Positions 16,901 through 25,748 of a stretch of 52,617 nucleotides of DNA are shown piece by piece. Both the position numbers and the translations under genes were made by a program. The first letter of the stretch is position 1. Each line of letters opens with the position of its first letter. Origin of the DNA: Streptococcus mitis (GTDB taxonomy: Bacteria > Bacillota > Bacilli > Lactobacillales > Streptococcaceae); the NCBI RefSeq assembly GCF_002860865.1, contig NZ_PKIE01000008.1, forward strand, positions 1 to 52,617, in the 5' to 3' direction. Under the pieces are notes generated by a model. The model did not search any database. It was not told the origin of the DNA and was given only the letters and a program-made list of their open reading frames with translations.

Positions 16901-18703
16901 TCCATGTCTTATGAAGAGATGAAATTGACCAATAGTCCTCAAACATTTACAAAGTATTTATCTACCATTACAGATAAGGCTAGCTTGAAGGAATTTTTAG
17001 ACAGCAATCGCCAACTCTTTACGTCAGATGATGCGGATACCTGGCTTAAAAAATCTAGCCAAGCTATGATTGTTGAAAAACCATCTAAGGAAAATCCTTT
17101 AGCGCATGTCGGGCTGTATAGCAAGTTGACAGCTGGGGAAAAGGATCCTCGTAAACAAGAGGCTAATATGGCTGCTATTTTGGGACTTTTGAATGTGAAA
17201 GAACCAAATGTTTACGTGATTAGTAATATGGCGACGATTACTTATGGTAATATTGGTTCCTATATAGATACTTCTCTTGCCCAGTCTAATCCAACTAAGT
17301 ATCAGGCTGAGCTTGCTAGAGTCAAGTCTTTAATTGAAAAGGCGGCTGTACAACAAGCCAACTATGTTGATACTCTTTATCGTATAACAAAACCAGAAAA
17401 TCGTGATAAGTTGCTGACAAATCGTTTAATTATTGATACGATGAAGAAATATACAAGTGATCTGAATGCCCAGATTGATAGCACTTGGTCACCAGCTACT
17501 GGTAATGGAGCTGATAAGGGAGTCGACCAATTTATGACTCCTATGAATTACTATTCTCCAGTAAGTAAGGTGGGAGCTGAGGCCAATGGATTAGGTGTCC
17601 GTTACTTTATAGATAGGGTTTTAGATGATAGGGGTTCAGCGACTTATTCTCATGAAATGACGCACTTACTAGATAGAACGGTCTTGTTTAATAATCACGG
17701 TCGTCGAGATGGCACAGGAGCAGAGTTTTATGCGCGTGGTATTTTTGAAAACTCCTATAATCCAGAAAAGGATACTTATTTCAATCTCAATTTTGTATAT
17801 GATGAGAGTGATAAGAATGGATTTTACAATAGAACACCTGATCGATTTAAAACAGCAGAAGATTTGCAATCTTACATGAAGGGAAGTTTCGATGTCCTTT
17901 ATACTCTAGATTACCTAGAAGCTGAGGCAAGTAAAGGCTTATCTGCAGAAGACAAGATGAGTTATTTCAAAAAAATAATGCCGATTCCTTCAACAGGTCC
18001 TAGAACTTGGGTAGATTACCGTAATCCAGCAGTTAAACCAACTCATAAGAGTGAGGAGATTCAAGCTCTGACCTTAGAAGATGCCAAAAAATTGACAGAT
18101 ATTGATAGTTTGATTGACAATCATATCCTGGTCAATCGTTATATCATTGCTGGTTTTTCAGATAAAGGTAAAATTGCAGCAAATGGTTACTATACTGTTG
18201 ATATGTTTGATACCATTTATGGTGTTAGTCAAAATGACTCTGGTATGAGTGGGGACATCACCTTTAGAAAACAAGCCTTTGAATTGATGGCTACTTTGGG
18301 CTACTATGAAGGATTTGTTCCTTATGTGTCAAATCAGTTTAAAGAAGAAGCAGAGGCTGAAAACAAGCCTTTGTCTGATACTTACATTTTCAATAAAGTT
18401 TTGAATGGTAAGAGTTATGCTGAGTTTAAAAAAGCACAGTTTAAGGAAAGGGTAGCTAAGATTGATCAATTGAAAGCTTTGACAATCCAATATGAAGGTC
18501 AGGAAGTAAGGCTGACAAGTCAGAAGTTAAGTGACTTGATGCAGAAAGCTGTCCAAGAGGAGTTGAAACAGATTAAGGCAGGCAATACAACTGCTCGCAC
18601 CTATACCTTTATCGAAACACCCGTTCAAAAACTGAAAAAAGCGATTTATAAAGCTTACCTCAAAGATTCAGATGACTTTAGACAGTCGATTTATAATAGC
18701 TAA
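13982..18703 (+). CDS. M26-type surface zinc metalloprotease (IgA1 protease/Zmp family), short form
   Basis: 1573 residues from ATG 13982 (AGGA 6 bases upstream). The layout is that of streptococcal IgA1 protease and Zmp proteins: a YSIRK-like signal (RFSLRKYTIGACSVLLGTSL), then an unusual N-terminal sortase motif LPETG (residues 95-99) followed by membrane spans, so the protease domain is displayed from an N-terminal anchor. Next come 12 tandem 17-residue repeats (residues 363-566), G5-like domains (about 580-800) and the C-terminal catalytic region with HEMTH (His1224, Glu1225, His1228) and the third zinc ligand Glu1248. The M26_N beta-helix region usually found before the catalytic domain was not recognised. 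Substrate (IgA1 or another host protein) cannot be told from sequence. Confidence 0.88.
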   Translation: MKEFQFERKQRFSLRKYTIGACSVLLGTSLFFAGMGAQPAQATETSSTLISSHYLDEQDLSEKLKSELQWFEENKIEVKEGKEYYFIYRKLATRLPETGLFSNDGMFILGAGLLLLSFTLIKRKKGASYFLVTAFAVGGLGASISALENLVELQPVLVKRVEGQFLPSPETVQGYEFTGYYLVRDSASKELSVDKVESPALSQKEESSEPQSKKIVPQTTSHFSSTKDLVQSPQPSYAVEPVLNPTSEKSMNIESKKVPDEGMKTVIEDKPELEVRIGEIEFETQFQSDPTLAKGEKRISIEGAKGQERILTEVRVVDGVVTRNEVGREVLREPVAQVILVGAKEKELQENGISLAPEVQPPLPSYEGGVSGESLVEPSLPSYEGGVSGESLVEPALPSYEGGVSGEPSVEPSLPSYEGGVSGESLVEPSLPSYEGGVSGESLVEPVLPSYEGGVSGASLVEPSLPSYEGGVSGEPSVEPSLPSYEGGVFGESLVEPSLPSYEGGVSGESLVEPTLPSYEGGVSGESLVEPALPSYEGGVSGEPSVESSLPSYEGGVSGEPEIQEALPEYKEDTQLPQTKVETKAVPYETVYEKNEELDHGVTRVKIPSVEGQEQVTTTYTKDQASGNISEHKTVKIVVNKVDQVVEVGTKPSVETTVLSHKTIYQVNPALEFRRQEVAVAGHDGSVETRTTYQLDKATGQVTVSDTTRQVNPAVDKVIQVGNVEKVIQPIAVIEERREDSLLAKNIEKVVSEGEVGENTLTRTYAINEQTGELVNPQEVSQITKPMKPRVVLVGSQEDKPHLLPANSEREDAVDVSALTTSARSVDFLHDSKLKEQLEPVYDPRDIITKRIALRKTHPNITDQEVKDMLRTEYLQKLSIQESFDQMKTQAESSFKKIASHTLGIIGDTPENRSKVKQELEQYKEQILLGLSYINRFYNIQFGDTNIRDILAFNPSSFGNKTMTALDSLKKLGSMSYEEMKLTNSPQTFTKYLSTITDKASLKEFLDSNRQLFTSDDADTWLKKSSQAMIVEKPSKENPLAHVGLYSKLTAGEKDPRKQEANMAAILGLLNVKEPNVYVISNMATITYGNIGSYIDTSLAQSNPTKYQAELARVKSLIEKAAVQQANYVDTLYRITKPENRDKLLTNRLIIDTMKKYTSDLNAQIDSTWSPATGNGADKGVDQFMTPMNYYSPVSKVGAEANGLGVRYFIDRVLDDRGSATYSHEMTHLLDRTVLFNNHGRRDGTGAEFYARGIFENSYNPEKDTYFNLNFVYDESDKNGFYNRTPDRFKTAEDLQSYMKGSFDVLYTLDYLEAEASKGLSAEDKMSYFKKIMPIPSTGPRTWVDYRNPAVKPTHKSEEIQALTLEDAKKLTDIDSLIDNHILVNRYIIAGFSDKGKIAANGYYTVDMFDTIYGVSQNDSGMSGDITFRKQAFELMATLGYYEGFVPYVSNQFKEEAEAENKPLSDTYIFNKVLNGKSYAEFKKAQFKERVAKIDQLKALTIQYEGQEVRLTSQKLSDLMQKAVQEELKQIKAGNTTARTYTFIETPVQKLKKAIYKAYLKDSDDFRQSIYNS
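15068..15679 (+). repeat. Twelve 51-bp tandem repeats in the metalloprotease
   Basis: Exactly 12 x 51 bp, encoding LPSYEGGVSGESLVEPS and close variants. Two main versions alternate irregularly (SGESLVEP and SGEPSVEP), and single units carry VFGES or SGASL. Copy number is likely to vary between strains. Confidence 0.95.
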
Positions 18704-18712
18704 GACAAAAGG

Positions 18713-18751
18713 AACATCTCTCTGGAATGAACATTCAGAGGGGTGTTTTTT
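18713..18751 (+). terminator. Terminator of the metalloprotease gene
   Basis: AACATCTCTCTG pairs with CAGAGGGGTGTT (18736-18747, some G-T pairs), followed by a T run, about 10 bases after the stop. Confidence 0.75.
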
Positions 18752-18769
18752 GGTTCTTGTCAGATTTGC

Positions 18770-18965
18770 TACTCAATGAAAATCAAAAAGTAAACTAGGA
18801 AGCAAGCCTCAGGTTGCTCAAAGCACTGCTTTGAGGTTGTAGATAGAACTGACGAAGTCAGCTCAAAACACCGTTTTGAGGTAGTAGATAAGACTGACGA
18901 AGTCAGTTACATATACCTACGGGAAGGCGACGCTGACGTGGTTTGAAGAGATTTTCGAAGAGTAT
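18770..18965 (-). repeat. BOX element (A-B-C form)
   Basis: Begins TACTCAATGAAAATCAAAAA and ends GATTTTCGAAGAGTAT, with two internal TGACGAAGTCA dyads, a CAAAGCACTGCTTTG and a CAAAACACCGTTTTG palindrome, and the boxB block ACATATACCTACGGG. It reads boxA-boxB-boxC on the minus strand. With the terminator before and the promoter after, it fills most of the 434-bp gap; nothing else was seen there. Confidence 0.9.
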
Positions 18966-19073
18966 GACCTTGTTTCTTGAAAATGACAGTTTATATGAAC
19001 ATGGAGTGATTTTCAGACTTTTCCACAAATTATAGAATCTTTTCCGAGTATTTAGGGAGTGATGGAGGAATTC

Positions 19074-19102
19074 TTGAAAGCGCTTTTGTTTTGTGCTATA
19101 GT
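19074..19102 (+). promoter_or_regulatory. Promoter with CcpA cre site before the GH2 gene
   Basis: TTGAAA (19074-19079), 17-base spacer, TATAGT (19097-19102). TGAAAGCGCTTTTG (19075-19088) matches the cre consensus TGNAANCGNTNNCA at 12 of 14 positions and covers the -35 box, predicting repression in glucose. AAATCGATTCGTTT just downstream resembles a LacI-type operator. Confidence 0.65.
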
Positions 19103-19137
19103 CAAGTAAATCGATTCGTTTAAAGAGGAATGCTTGT

Positions 19138-22100
19138 ATGAGAAGAGAAGAAGTTTTACGAAATCACTGGTTTTTTAGCCAGGAGGTGGGGAAAGAGGAG
19201 ACCTTGGCGCCGGATTTGCAGAGGGAAAATTGGCAGGCCATTCAAGTGCCACATGACTGGAGTATTTACAATGATTTTGACCAGTATTCGCCAGCGCAAA
19301 ATGAGGGTGGTCAGTTAAACGGGGGTCAGGCCTGGTATCGGACACAGTTTTACTTGGAAGAAGATGCCAGTCTTGTGTCGGTGCGTTTGTTGTTTGACGG
19401 GGTTTACATGAATGCCCAAGTCTATATCAACGGGCAAGTGCTGGGTTATTATCCCAATGGCTACACACCTTTTTCTTATGATATTACGCCTTATCTAAGA
19501 AATGATGGGACGGCCAACCAGCTTGCGGTTTTTGTGGAAAATCAGCAACCTAGCAGTCGTTGGTACTCTGGTAGCGGTATTTACCGAGAAGTAAAATTGT
19601 TGATTACAGATTCGGTGCATCTGGATTTATATGGGATTAAGATAGGAAGTCCCAAGCTCAAGGAACAAAGAGTTGGGTGGGTGGAAACTCAGCTTGAAAG
19701 CAAAGTTTCAAATGATGGACCTCAGTCTGTGTCGGTGTATTTGGAGCAGAGTATCTGGTATGATGGACAACAGCTGTCAGACTGGCAGGCGACAGACTCT
19801 CTAGTGATTGAGTCTGGGGACAAATATTCTTTCCAACAAGCAATATCAATTTTTCAACCCTTGCTTTGGGATATTGACCATCCTCACCTTTACCAATTGA
19901 AGACTCGCCTTTACAAAAATGGCATTTTGGTTGATGAAGAAGAGGAGACTTTTGGTTACCGTTATATGGATTGGCAAGCGGATAAGGGTTTCTTTCTAAA
20001 TGGTCGCTGGTTGAAGATTCATGGGGTTTGTCTGCATCATGACTACGGAGCGCTGGGAGCTGTGGAAAACAGGTCAGCTGCCGAGAGACGCTTGCGTCAG
20101 ATGAAGGAAATGGGGGTCAATGCGATTCGAATCACTCATAATCCAGCTAGTAGTATTTTGCTGGATGTGGCTGCCAGAATGGGCTTACTCATCCAAGAAG
20201 AAGCCTTTGATACCTGGTATGGAGGAAAGAAAGAATATGACTATGGTCGCTTTTTTGAGGAAGAGGCGACTCACTCAGAAGCGAAAGCAGGCGATTTCTG
20301 GTCAGATTATGATTTGCGCACTATGATTGAACGTGGTAAGAACAATCCAGCTATCTTTATGTGGTCCTTGGGAAATGAAGTCAGCGAAGCAAATGGCGAT
20401 GCTCATTCATTGAAGACTATCAAACGTTTGCTAGGAAGAGTCAAAGAAGTGGATGATAGCCGTTTTGTGACCATGGGAATGGATCAATTCCGCTTTGGCG
20501 ATGGTTCTGGAGGTCATGAAAAGATAGCCAATTTGCTGGATGTGGTGGGCTTAAATTACTCGGAAGATAATATTGATGCGATTCGCAAAAGACATCCTAA
20601 GTGGCGTCTTTATGGGTCCGAAACCTCATCGGCTACAAGGACGCGTGACAGCTATTTTCGTCCAGATAAGGAATGGGTTGGGGATAATCGTCGCGTGCGG
20701 AATTTTGAACAGTCGGACTATGGCAATGATCGGGTTCCTTGGGGGAAGACGGCGACGGCTTCTTGGATAGCAGATAGAAATCGGCTAGACTATGCAGGTC
20801 AGTTTATCTGGACAGGAGTGGACTATATCGGTGAGCCGACTCCTTGGCACAATCAAAATGACACGCCTGTCAAGAGTTCTTATTTTGGGATTGTGGACAC
20901 AGCAGGGATTCCTAAAAATGACTATTATCTCTATCAAAGTCAGTGGTTGGATCTGGATCAGCATCCTATGGTTCATATTTTACCCCACTGGAATTGGGAA
21001 ATCCACAAGAGTTATCAACAAGTTGTGGATAAGTATGGGGATATCCCTGTTCGAGTGTATTCAAATGCTGGTTCGGTAGAGCTATTTCTCAATGGAAAAT
21101 CTCAAGGCAGGAAGACCTTTCAGGAAAAATGGACTTCAGATGGTAGAAAATACCAAGAGGGACAAGGTTCTGACCAACTCTATCTCGAATGGCGTTTGGC
21201 TTATCAACCAGGAGAATTGCATGCTGTAGCCTATGATTATCAAGGTCAGCTTGTGGCAGAAGATAGGGTGGTGACTGCAGGTAAGCCAGCCAAAATCGGG
21301 TTACATGCCGAGAAAACAAAACTGGAGCCAGATGGGCAAGACCTCCTTTATCTCTATTTTGATGTATTGGACAAGGATGGAAATTGGGTGCCGACTGCTT
21401 CCAATCAGCTTCATTTTGAAATTGAAGGCCCTGCTCGTATTGTAGGTGTGGATAATGGTAGGCAGGCCAGTCGTGAACGTTACCAAGCCCAGAAAAATGG
21501 TCGGTTTAAGCGGAAAGCCTTTCATGGCAGAGGTGTACTTTTGGTTCAGAGCTTGGAGCAGGTAGGCCAAGTGAGAGTAAAGGCCAGTGCCAGAGGGCTA
21601 GAGCCAGCAAGTTTTGATATCTTAGTGGGAGAGGCTTTGGCTAACCAACCAGTGAAAAATAAGCGCTTGTTTGAGATTCGAGTGGACAAGCAGGCAGGAT
21701 TACAAGAAGGGGATTCCCCAGCTATTGGACTTTATCCACAAACTGTGGATAACCCTGTGAACAAGGTGGGGAATAGTGAAGTGATTTGGGAGATGAGTGG
21801 TAGTGCCCACGCCATTATCAAGCAGGGAGTGCTTCATTGCTTGTCTGCAGGGGACTTGGCTATTAGTGCTATTTATCAAGGGAAAACCCATCAAACTCAT
21901 TTGCAGGTCGCAGAAAATACCTCACTAGGGCAGGCAGTTTCTGTACGACCACTTCGCTTGTATACAGCTAAGGGAACTTATCCACAGCTGCCATCTTCAG
22001 TCTTGGCGGACTATGAGTCCGGTAGTGTAAAACGAGTCAAGGTTGTTTGGGAGGCAATTCCTAAAGAAGATTTAGAAAAATTTCATGAATTTACGGTATC

Positions 22101-22926
22101 TGGCCATCTTGAGGGGCTGGATATAAAGGCTTCTGCTCAGATTTGTGTCCAAGGGATTTGTGCTATTGAGCCTGAAAGGGTCTGGACGCTTGTCAAGGAA
22201 GTCCCACATTTACCAGATCGAGTTAAGCTAGTCTTATCAGATGGTAGACGAGATACGGCCAAGGTGACCTGGAATGAACTCAAGCCTCAAATCTATGCTC
22301 AGGTAGGAGAATGTGTGCTCACAGGGCAGGTGGCGGGCTGTGAGTTGCCAGCAACAGTCACTATTCATGTGACAGATGCCAGTGTAGATGGAGAAGTTAT
22401 TTCCAATCAGTGGACAGGGTCCAACCTGCCTCTGGTCTTTGCTTCTCACTCAGAGCCAAATCACCCAGCCTCATACCTCAATGACAAGGTCATTGCTCGG
22501 AAGAAATCGATAGCCAATTCTTGGATTGCCAAGTCAGAGCAAGCCAGCGTGGGTATTCTGTTTGGAGACGCAGGCATTTTAAAACCGCGATTTGTGGATA
22601 ACCTGACCTTGTATTATGTTGAAAATCAAGAATATGTGGCTGTTGAGCCGACCTATATCGATTATTATGTAGGGAATGAACCTGCCTTGCCTCGGACTCC
22701 AAATCATTTGGATAAGGATTCTCTGCTCAAGCAAGAGGAGAATTGGCGACCTGTATCAGCTATCCGAAAAGTTTCAAGCGACAAGGCTGAAGGGCTTCGT
22801 TTTGAATTTGACAAGGTGGAAACCTATGCCCTTCGTCTTCGATTTGAAGGCTTGGCAAGCCCTCTAGCGTTAACAGAATTGCAAGTACATGCCAAAAAAG
22901 TAAAGAAAAATGTAGACAGGAAGTAG
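19138..22926 (+). CDS. Glycoside hydrolase family 2 enzyme (probable beta-galactosidase)
   Basis: 1262 residues, no signal peptide or cell-wall anchor, so probably cytoplasmic. Domain order: GH2 sugar-binding jelly roll (about 40-155; HDWSIYNDFD), Ig-like domain (about 160-265), TIM barrel (about 270-600), then several Ig-like/Big_4-type domains (KRVKVVWEA, TAKVTWNELKPQ) and a C-terminal discoidin-like part. The two catalytic glutamates are visible: Glu414 in SLGNEVSEAN (acid/base) and Glu495 in YGSETSS (nucleophile). It shares its catalytic architecture with BgaA-type enzymes but lacks their export and anchoring regions. It is co-transcribed with the fucosidase two bases downstream, suggesting action on fucosylated galactosides; substrate is inferred. 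Confidence 0.88.
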   Translation: MRREEVLRNHWFFSQEVGKEETLAPDLQRENWQAIQVPHDWSIYNDFDQYSPAQNEGGQLNGGQAWYRTQFYLEEDASLVSVRLLFDGVYMNAQVYINGQVLGYYPNGYTPFSYDITPYLRNDGTANQLAVFVENQQPSSRWYSGSGIYREVKLLITDSVHLDLYGIKIGSPKLKEQRVGWVETQLESKVSNDGPQSVSVYLEQSIWYDGQQLSDWQATDSLVIESGDKYSFQQAISIFQPLLWDIDHPHLYQLKTRLYKNGILVDEEEETFGYRYMDWQADKGFFLNGRWLKIHGVCLHHDYGALGAVENRSAAERRLRQMKEMGVNAIRITHNPASSILLDVAARMGLLIQEEAFDTWYGGKKEYDYGRFFEEEATHSEAKAGDFWSDYDLRTMIERGKNNPAIFMWSLGNEVSEANGDAHSLKTIKRLLGRVKEVDDSRFVTMGMDQFRFGDGSGGHEKIANLLDVVGLNYSEDNIDAIRKRHPKWRLYGSETSSATRTRDSYFRPDKEWVGDNRRVRNFEQSDYGNDRVPWGKTATASWIADRNRLDYAGQFIWTGVDYIGEPTPWHNQNDTPVKSSYFGIVDTAGIPKNDYYLYQSQWLDLDQHPMVHILPHWNWEIHKSYQQVVDKYGDIPVRVYSNAGSVELFLNGKSQGRKTFQEKWTSDGRKYQEGQGSDQLYLEWRLAYQPGELHAVAYDYQGQLVAEDRVVTAGKPAKIGLHAEKTKLEPDGQDLLYLYFDVLDKDGNWVPTASNQLHFEIEGPARIVGVDNGRQASRERYQAQKNGRFKRKAFHGRGVLLVQSLEQVGQVRVKASARGLEPASFDILVGEALANQPVKNKRLFEIRVDKQAGLQEGDSPAIGLYPQTVDNPVNKVGNSEVIWEMSGSAHAIIKQGVLHCLSAGDLAISAIYQGKTHQTHLQVAENTSLGQAVSVRPLRLYTAKGTYPQLPSSVLADYESGSVKRVKVVWEAIPKEDLEKFHEFTVSGHLEGLDIKASAQICVQGICAIEPERVWTLVKEVPHLPDRVKLVLSDGRRDTAKVTWNELKPQIYAQVGECVLTGQVAGCELPATVTIHVTDASVDGEVISNQWTGSNLPLVFASHSEPNHPASYLNDKVIARKKSIANSWIAKSEQASVGILFGDAGILKPRFVDNLTLYYVENQEYVAVEPTYIDYYVGNEPALPRTPNHLDKDSLLKQEENWRPVSAIRKVSSDKAEGLRFEFDKVETYALRLRFEGLASPLALTELQVHAKKVKKNVDRK

Positions 22927-22927
22927 T

Positions 22928-24616
22928 ATGGTAAGAGAAATAAAACCGCATGGCCCCTTGCCTAGTCAGGCCCAGCTAGCGTATTTAGAGGATGAACTAG
23001 CAGCCTTTATCCATTTTGGTCCCAATACCTTTTATGATCAGGAATGGGGGACAGGTCAGGAGGATCCTGAACGCTTTAACCCGACACAGTTAGATGCGCG
23101 TGAGTGGGTTCGCGTGCTCAAGGAAACGGACTTTAAGAAGTTGATTTTAGTGGTCAAGCACCACGATGGTTTTGTCCTCTATCCGACAGCTCATACAGAT
23201 TATTCGGTCAAGGCCAGTCCTTGGAGGAGTGGAGAGGGAGACTTGATCCTTGAAGTATCCCAAGCTGCCACAGAGTTTGATATGGATATGGGGGTCTACC
23301 TGTCACCGTGGGATGCCCACAGCCCACTCTATCATGTGGATCGAGAAGCGGACTACAATGCCTATTATCTGGCTCAACTGAAGGAAATCTTATCAAATCC
23401 TGCCTATGGAAATGGAGGGAAATTTGCTGAGGTCTGGATGGATGGTGCCAGAGGAGAGGGCGCTCAAAAGGTCAATTATGAATTTGAAAAATGGTTTGAA
23501 ACCATTCGTGACCTGCAGGGAGATTGCTTAATTTTTTCAACAGAAGGCACTAGTATCCGATGGATTGGCAATGAACGAGGGTATGCAGGTGATCCCCTAT
23601 GGCAAAAGGTGAATCCTGACAAACTAGGAACAGAAGCAGAGCGGGACTATCTTCAGCACGGAGATCCCTCGGGCACGATTTTTTCAATCGGAGAGGCAGA
23701 TGTTTCCATCCGGCCAGGTTGGTTTTACCATGAGGATCAAGATCCTAAGTCACTTGAGGAGTTGGTAGAGATTTATTTTCACTCGGTAGGGAGGGGCACG
23801 CCTCTCTTGCTCAATATTCCGCCGAATCAAGATGGTCTCTTTGACGATAAGGATATCAAGCGTCTCTATGAATTTGCAGCTTATCGTGACGAACTCTATA
23901 GGGAAGATTTGGCTCTGGGAGCTAAGGTATCTGGTCCAGCTTTTTCCGCAGCCTTTGGCTGTCATCATCTGACAGACGGCCTTGAGACTAGCTCTTGGGC
24001 AAGCGATGTAGACCTGCCCATCCAGCTAGAATTCGACTTAGGGGTGCCTAAAACTTTCGATGTAATTGAGTTAAGAGAAGATTTGAAGCTAGGGCAACGA
24101 ATTGCTGTTTTTCATGTGCAAGTAGAGGTGGACGGCGTCTGGCAAGAATTTGGTACAGGCTTTACAGTTGGTCATAAGCGTCTCCTGCGAGGTCCGCTAG
24201 TAGAGGCACAGAAGGTGCGCGTGATGATTACAGAGTCACAGGATTTACCTGTACTGACCAAGATTTCACTCTATAAAACTCCTAGCTTATCAAAAAAAGA
24301 AGTTGTTCAGGGACTAGCATTTGCAGAAAAAAGTCTAGCTGTATCAAAGGGAGAGACTCTTCATTTTAGGATTGAACGTAGCGAAAATAATACTCCTTTA
24401 GAGGCTAAGATTTCGATTCAACCGGGGACAGGTGTCCATGGTGTCGCCTATCAGGACGAAATTCAAGTCCTTCAATTCCAAGCTGGGGAATGCAAAAAAG
24501 ATTTACATCTACCAACCCTGTATTTTGCTGCTGATAAGACCTTGGATTTCTATCTGAATCTGACTGTTGATGGACAACTGGTTGATCAAGCTCATATTTT
24601 AGTTGAAACGAGATAA
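22928..24616 (+). CDS. GH29 alpha-L-fucosidase
   Basis: 562 residues, no signal peptide. N-terminal GH29 barrel: FIHFGPNTFYDQEWGTG, LVVKHHDGFVLYPT, GVYLSPWD, and the nucleophile Asp172 in EVWMDGARG. A C-terminal beta-sandwich follows (about residues 340-450; SSWASDVDLPIQLEFDLG), with a further beta-rich tail. It resembles the pneumococcal SP_2146 type, which removes alpha-linked fucose. AGGAAG precedes its ATG, which lies 2 bases after the GH2 stop. Confidence 0.9.
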   Translation: MVREIKPHGPLPSQAQLAYLEDELAAFIHFGPNTFYDQEWGTGQEDPERFNPTQLDAREWVRVLKETDFKKLILVVKHHDGFVLYPTAHTDYSVKASPWRSGEGDLILEVSQAATEFDMDMGVYLSPWDAHSPLYHVDREADYNAYYLAQLKEILSNPAYGNGGKFAEVWMDGARGEGAQKVNYEFEKWFETIRDLQGDCLIFSTEGTSIRWIGNERGYAGDPLWQKVNPDKLGTEAERDYLQHGDPSGTIFSIGEADVSIRPGWFYHEDQDPKSLEELVEIYFHSVGRGTPLLLNIPPNQDGLFDDKDIKRLYEFAAYRDELYREDLALGAKVSGPAFSAAFGCHHLTDGLETSSWASDVDLPIQLEFDLGVPKTFDVIELREDLKLGQRIAVFHVQVEVDGVWQEFGTGFTVGHKRLLRGPLVEAQKVRVMITESQDLPVLTKISLYKTPSLSKKEVVQGLAFAEKSLAVSKGETLHFRIERSENNTPLEAKISIQPGTGVHGVAYQDEIQVLQFQAGECKKDLHLPTLYFAADKTLDFYLNLTVDGQLVDQAHILVETR

Positions 24617-24695
24617 AATATCTTCACAATTCATTTCCTTTTCGAATAAATAGATAGAACCATCGAATCTAACAAAACTAGATTTCAAACTATGG

Positions 24696-24710
24696 TATAA
24701 TAGAAGGAGG
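24696..24710 (+). promoter_or_regulatory. Extended -10 and RBS of the rpn gene
   Basis: TGGTATAAT (TATAAT at 24696-24701) is followed directly by AAGGAGG (24704-24710), 6 bases before the start at 24717. The transcript would have a very short leader. No good -35 box was found. Confidence 0.6.
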
Positions 24711-24716
24711 AAATGG

Positions 24717-25595
24717 ATGATTTTAAGACATCCGGGCATCAGCCCAACCAATGACTTGGTTGCTAAGAAAATCTTTAGCAATCCAGAAATCACTTGTCAA
24801 TTTATTCGCGATATGTTGGACTTGCCAGCTAAAAATGTAACTATTTTAGAGGGAAGCAATATTCACATCTTACCTTCCCTACCTTACTCAGCTCAGGATT
24901 TTTACACTAGTATAGATGTCTTGGCGGAGTTGGACAATGGTACTCAAGTAATCATTGAAATTCAGGTACATCATCAGAATTTTTTCATTAATCGTTTGTG
25001 GGCTTATCTATGTAGTCAGGTCAATCAAAACCTAGAAAAAATTCGCCAGCAAGAGGGCAATACTCATCAGAGTTACAAACACATCGCACCTGTTTACGCT
25101 ATCGCAATTGTGGATAGTAATTATTTCTCAGATGACCTAGCTTTTCATAGCTTTAGTATGCGAGAGGATACGACAGGTGAGGTCTTAACTATCACAAACA
25201 ATGGTCAAGAAAATCATCTGGTCAAGATGGCATTTTTGGAATTAAAAAAATACAGAGAAACCAGCAAAGATAGCATTCGCAAGCCGTGGTTGGAGTTTTT
25301 CGGTAACAAACCTTTTACTCAAGAACCCGAGCGAGCTATAAGTCAAGCAGACCAACTGCTGGACTATAAGAGCTGGTCCGAGGAGGACAGGAAGATGTTT
25401 AGTCAACTACGTATGCGCGAAGAACAGGCATTGTTGGCACAGGACTATGCTTTGGAAACTGCTAGGGAAGAAGGGAAACTTTTTGCCTTTCTGGATATGG
25501 TCCGCCAAGGTCTTCTAATACCTGAGGTTGCGAGTGAGCAATTAGGCATGACCGTGGCTGAGTTTGAGGAGCTATTGAAAGACCATCATAAATAA
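24717..25595 (+). CDS. Rpn-family recombination-promoting nuclease / putative transposase
   Basis: 292 residues of the PD-(D/E)XK nuclease superfamily. The N-terminal catalytic part has NDLVAKKIFSNPEI and the active-site stretch SIDVLAELDNGTQVIIEIQ (Asp, then Glu-Ile-Gln). The C-terminal third is helical and charged. Rpn proteins are DNA endonucleases; E. coli members act in phage defence and are held in check by small C-terminal products (RpnS) made from an internal start. An internal AGGAGG with ATG 25395 is present at the equivalent place. ATG 24713 is out of frame. A duplicated 3' end follows in the same frame after the TAA. Confidence 0.85.
   Translation: MILRHPGISPTNDLVAKKIFSNPEITCQFIRDMLDLPAKNVTILEGSNIHILPSLPYSAQDFYTSIDVLAELDNGTQVIIEIQVHHQNFFINRLWAYLCSQVNQNLEKIRQQEGNTHQSYKHIAPVYAIAIVDSNYFSDDLAFHSFSMREDTTGEVLTITNNGQENHLVKMAFLELKKYRETSKDSIRKPWLEFFGNKPFTQEPERAISQADQLLDYKSWSEEDRKMFSQLRMREEQALLAQDYALETAREEGKLFAFLDMVRQGLLIPEVASEQLGMTVAEFEELLKDHHK
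25395..25595 (+). CDS. Possible internal RpnS-like product of rpn
   Basis: An in-frame ATG at 25395 (Met227 of the full protein) has AGGAGG 8 bases upstream (25381-25386), stronger than expected by chance inside a gene. It would give a 66-residue protein consisting of the C-terminal domain alone, starting MFSQLRMREEQALL. By analogy with E. coli RpnS it may neutralise the full-length nuclease. This is inference. Confidence 0.4.
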   Translation: MFSQLRMREEQALLAQDYALETAREEGKLFAFLDMVRQGLLIPEVASEQLGMTVAEFEELLKDHHK

Positions 25596-25748
25596 GACCT
25601 AAAATACAGAGAAACCAGCAAAGATGAGGTTCGCAAGCCGTGGTTGGAGTTTTTCGGGAACAAACCTTTTACCCAGCAACCCGAGCGAGCCATCAGCCAG
25701 GCAGATCAACTGCTGGACTACAAGAGCTGGTCCGAGGAGGACAGGAAA

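Noticed and set aside
19138..22926. GH2 gene as the surface beta-galactosidase BgaA
   Set aside because: It lacks a signal peptide and LPXTG anchor and is about 1,000 residues shorter than BgaA.
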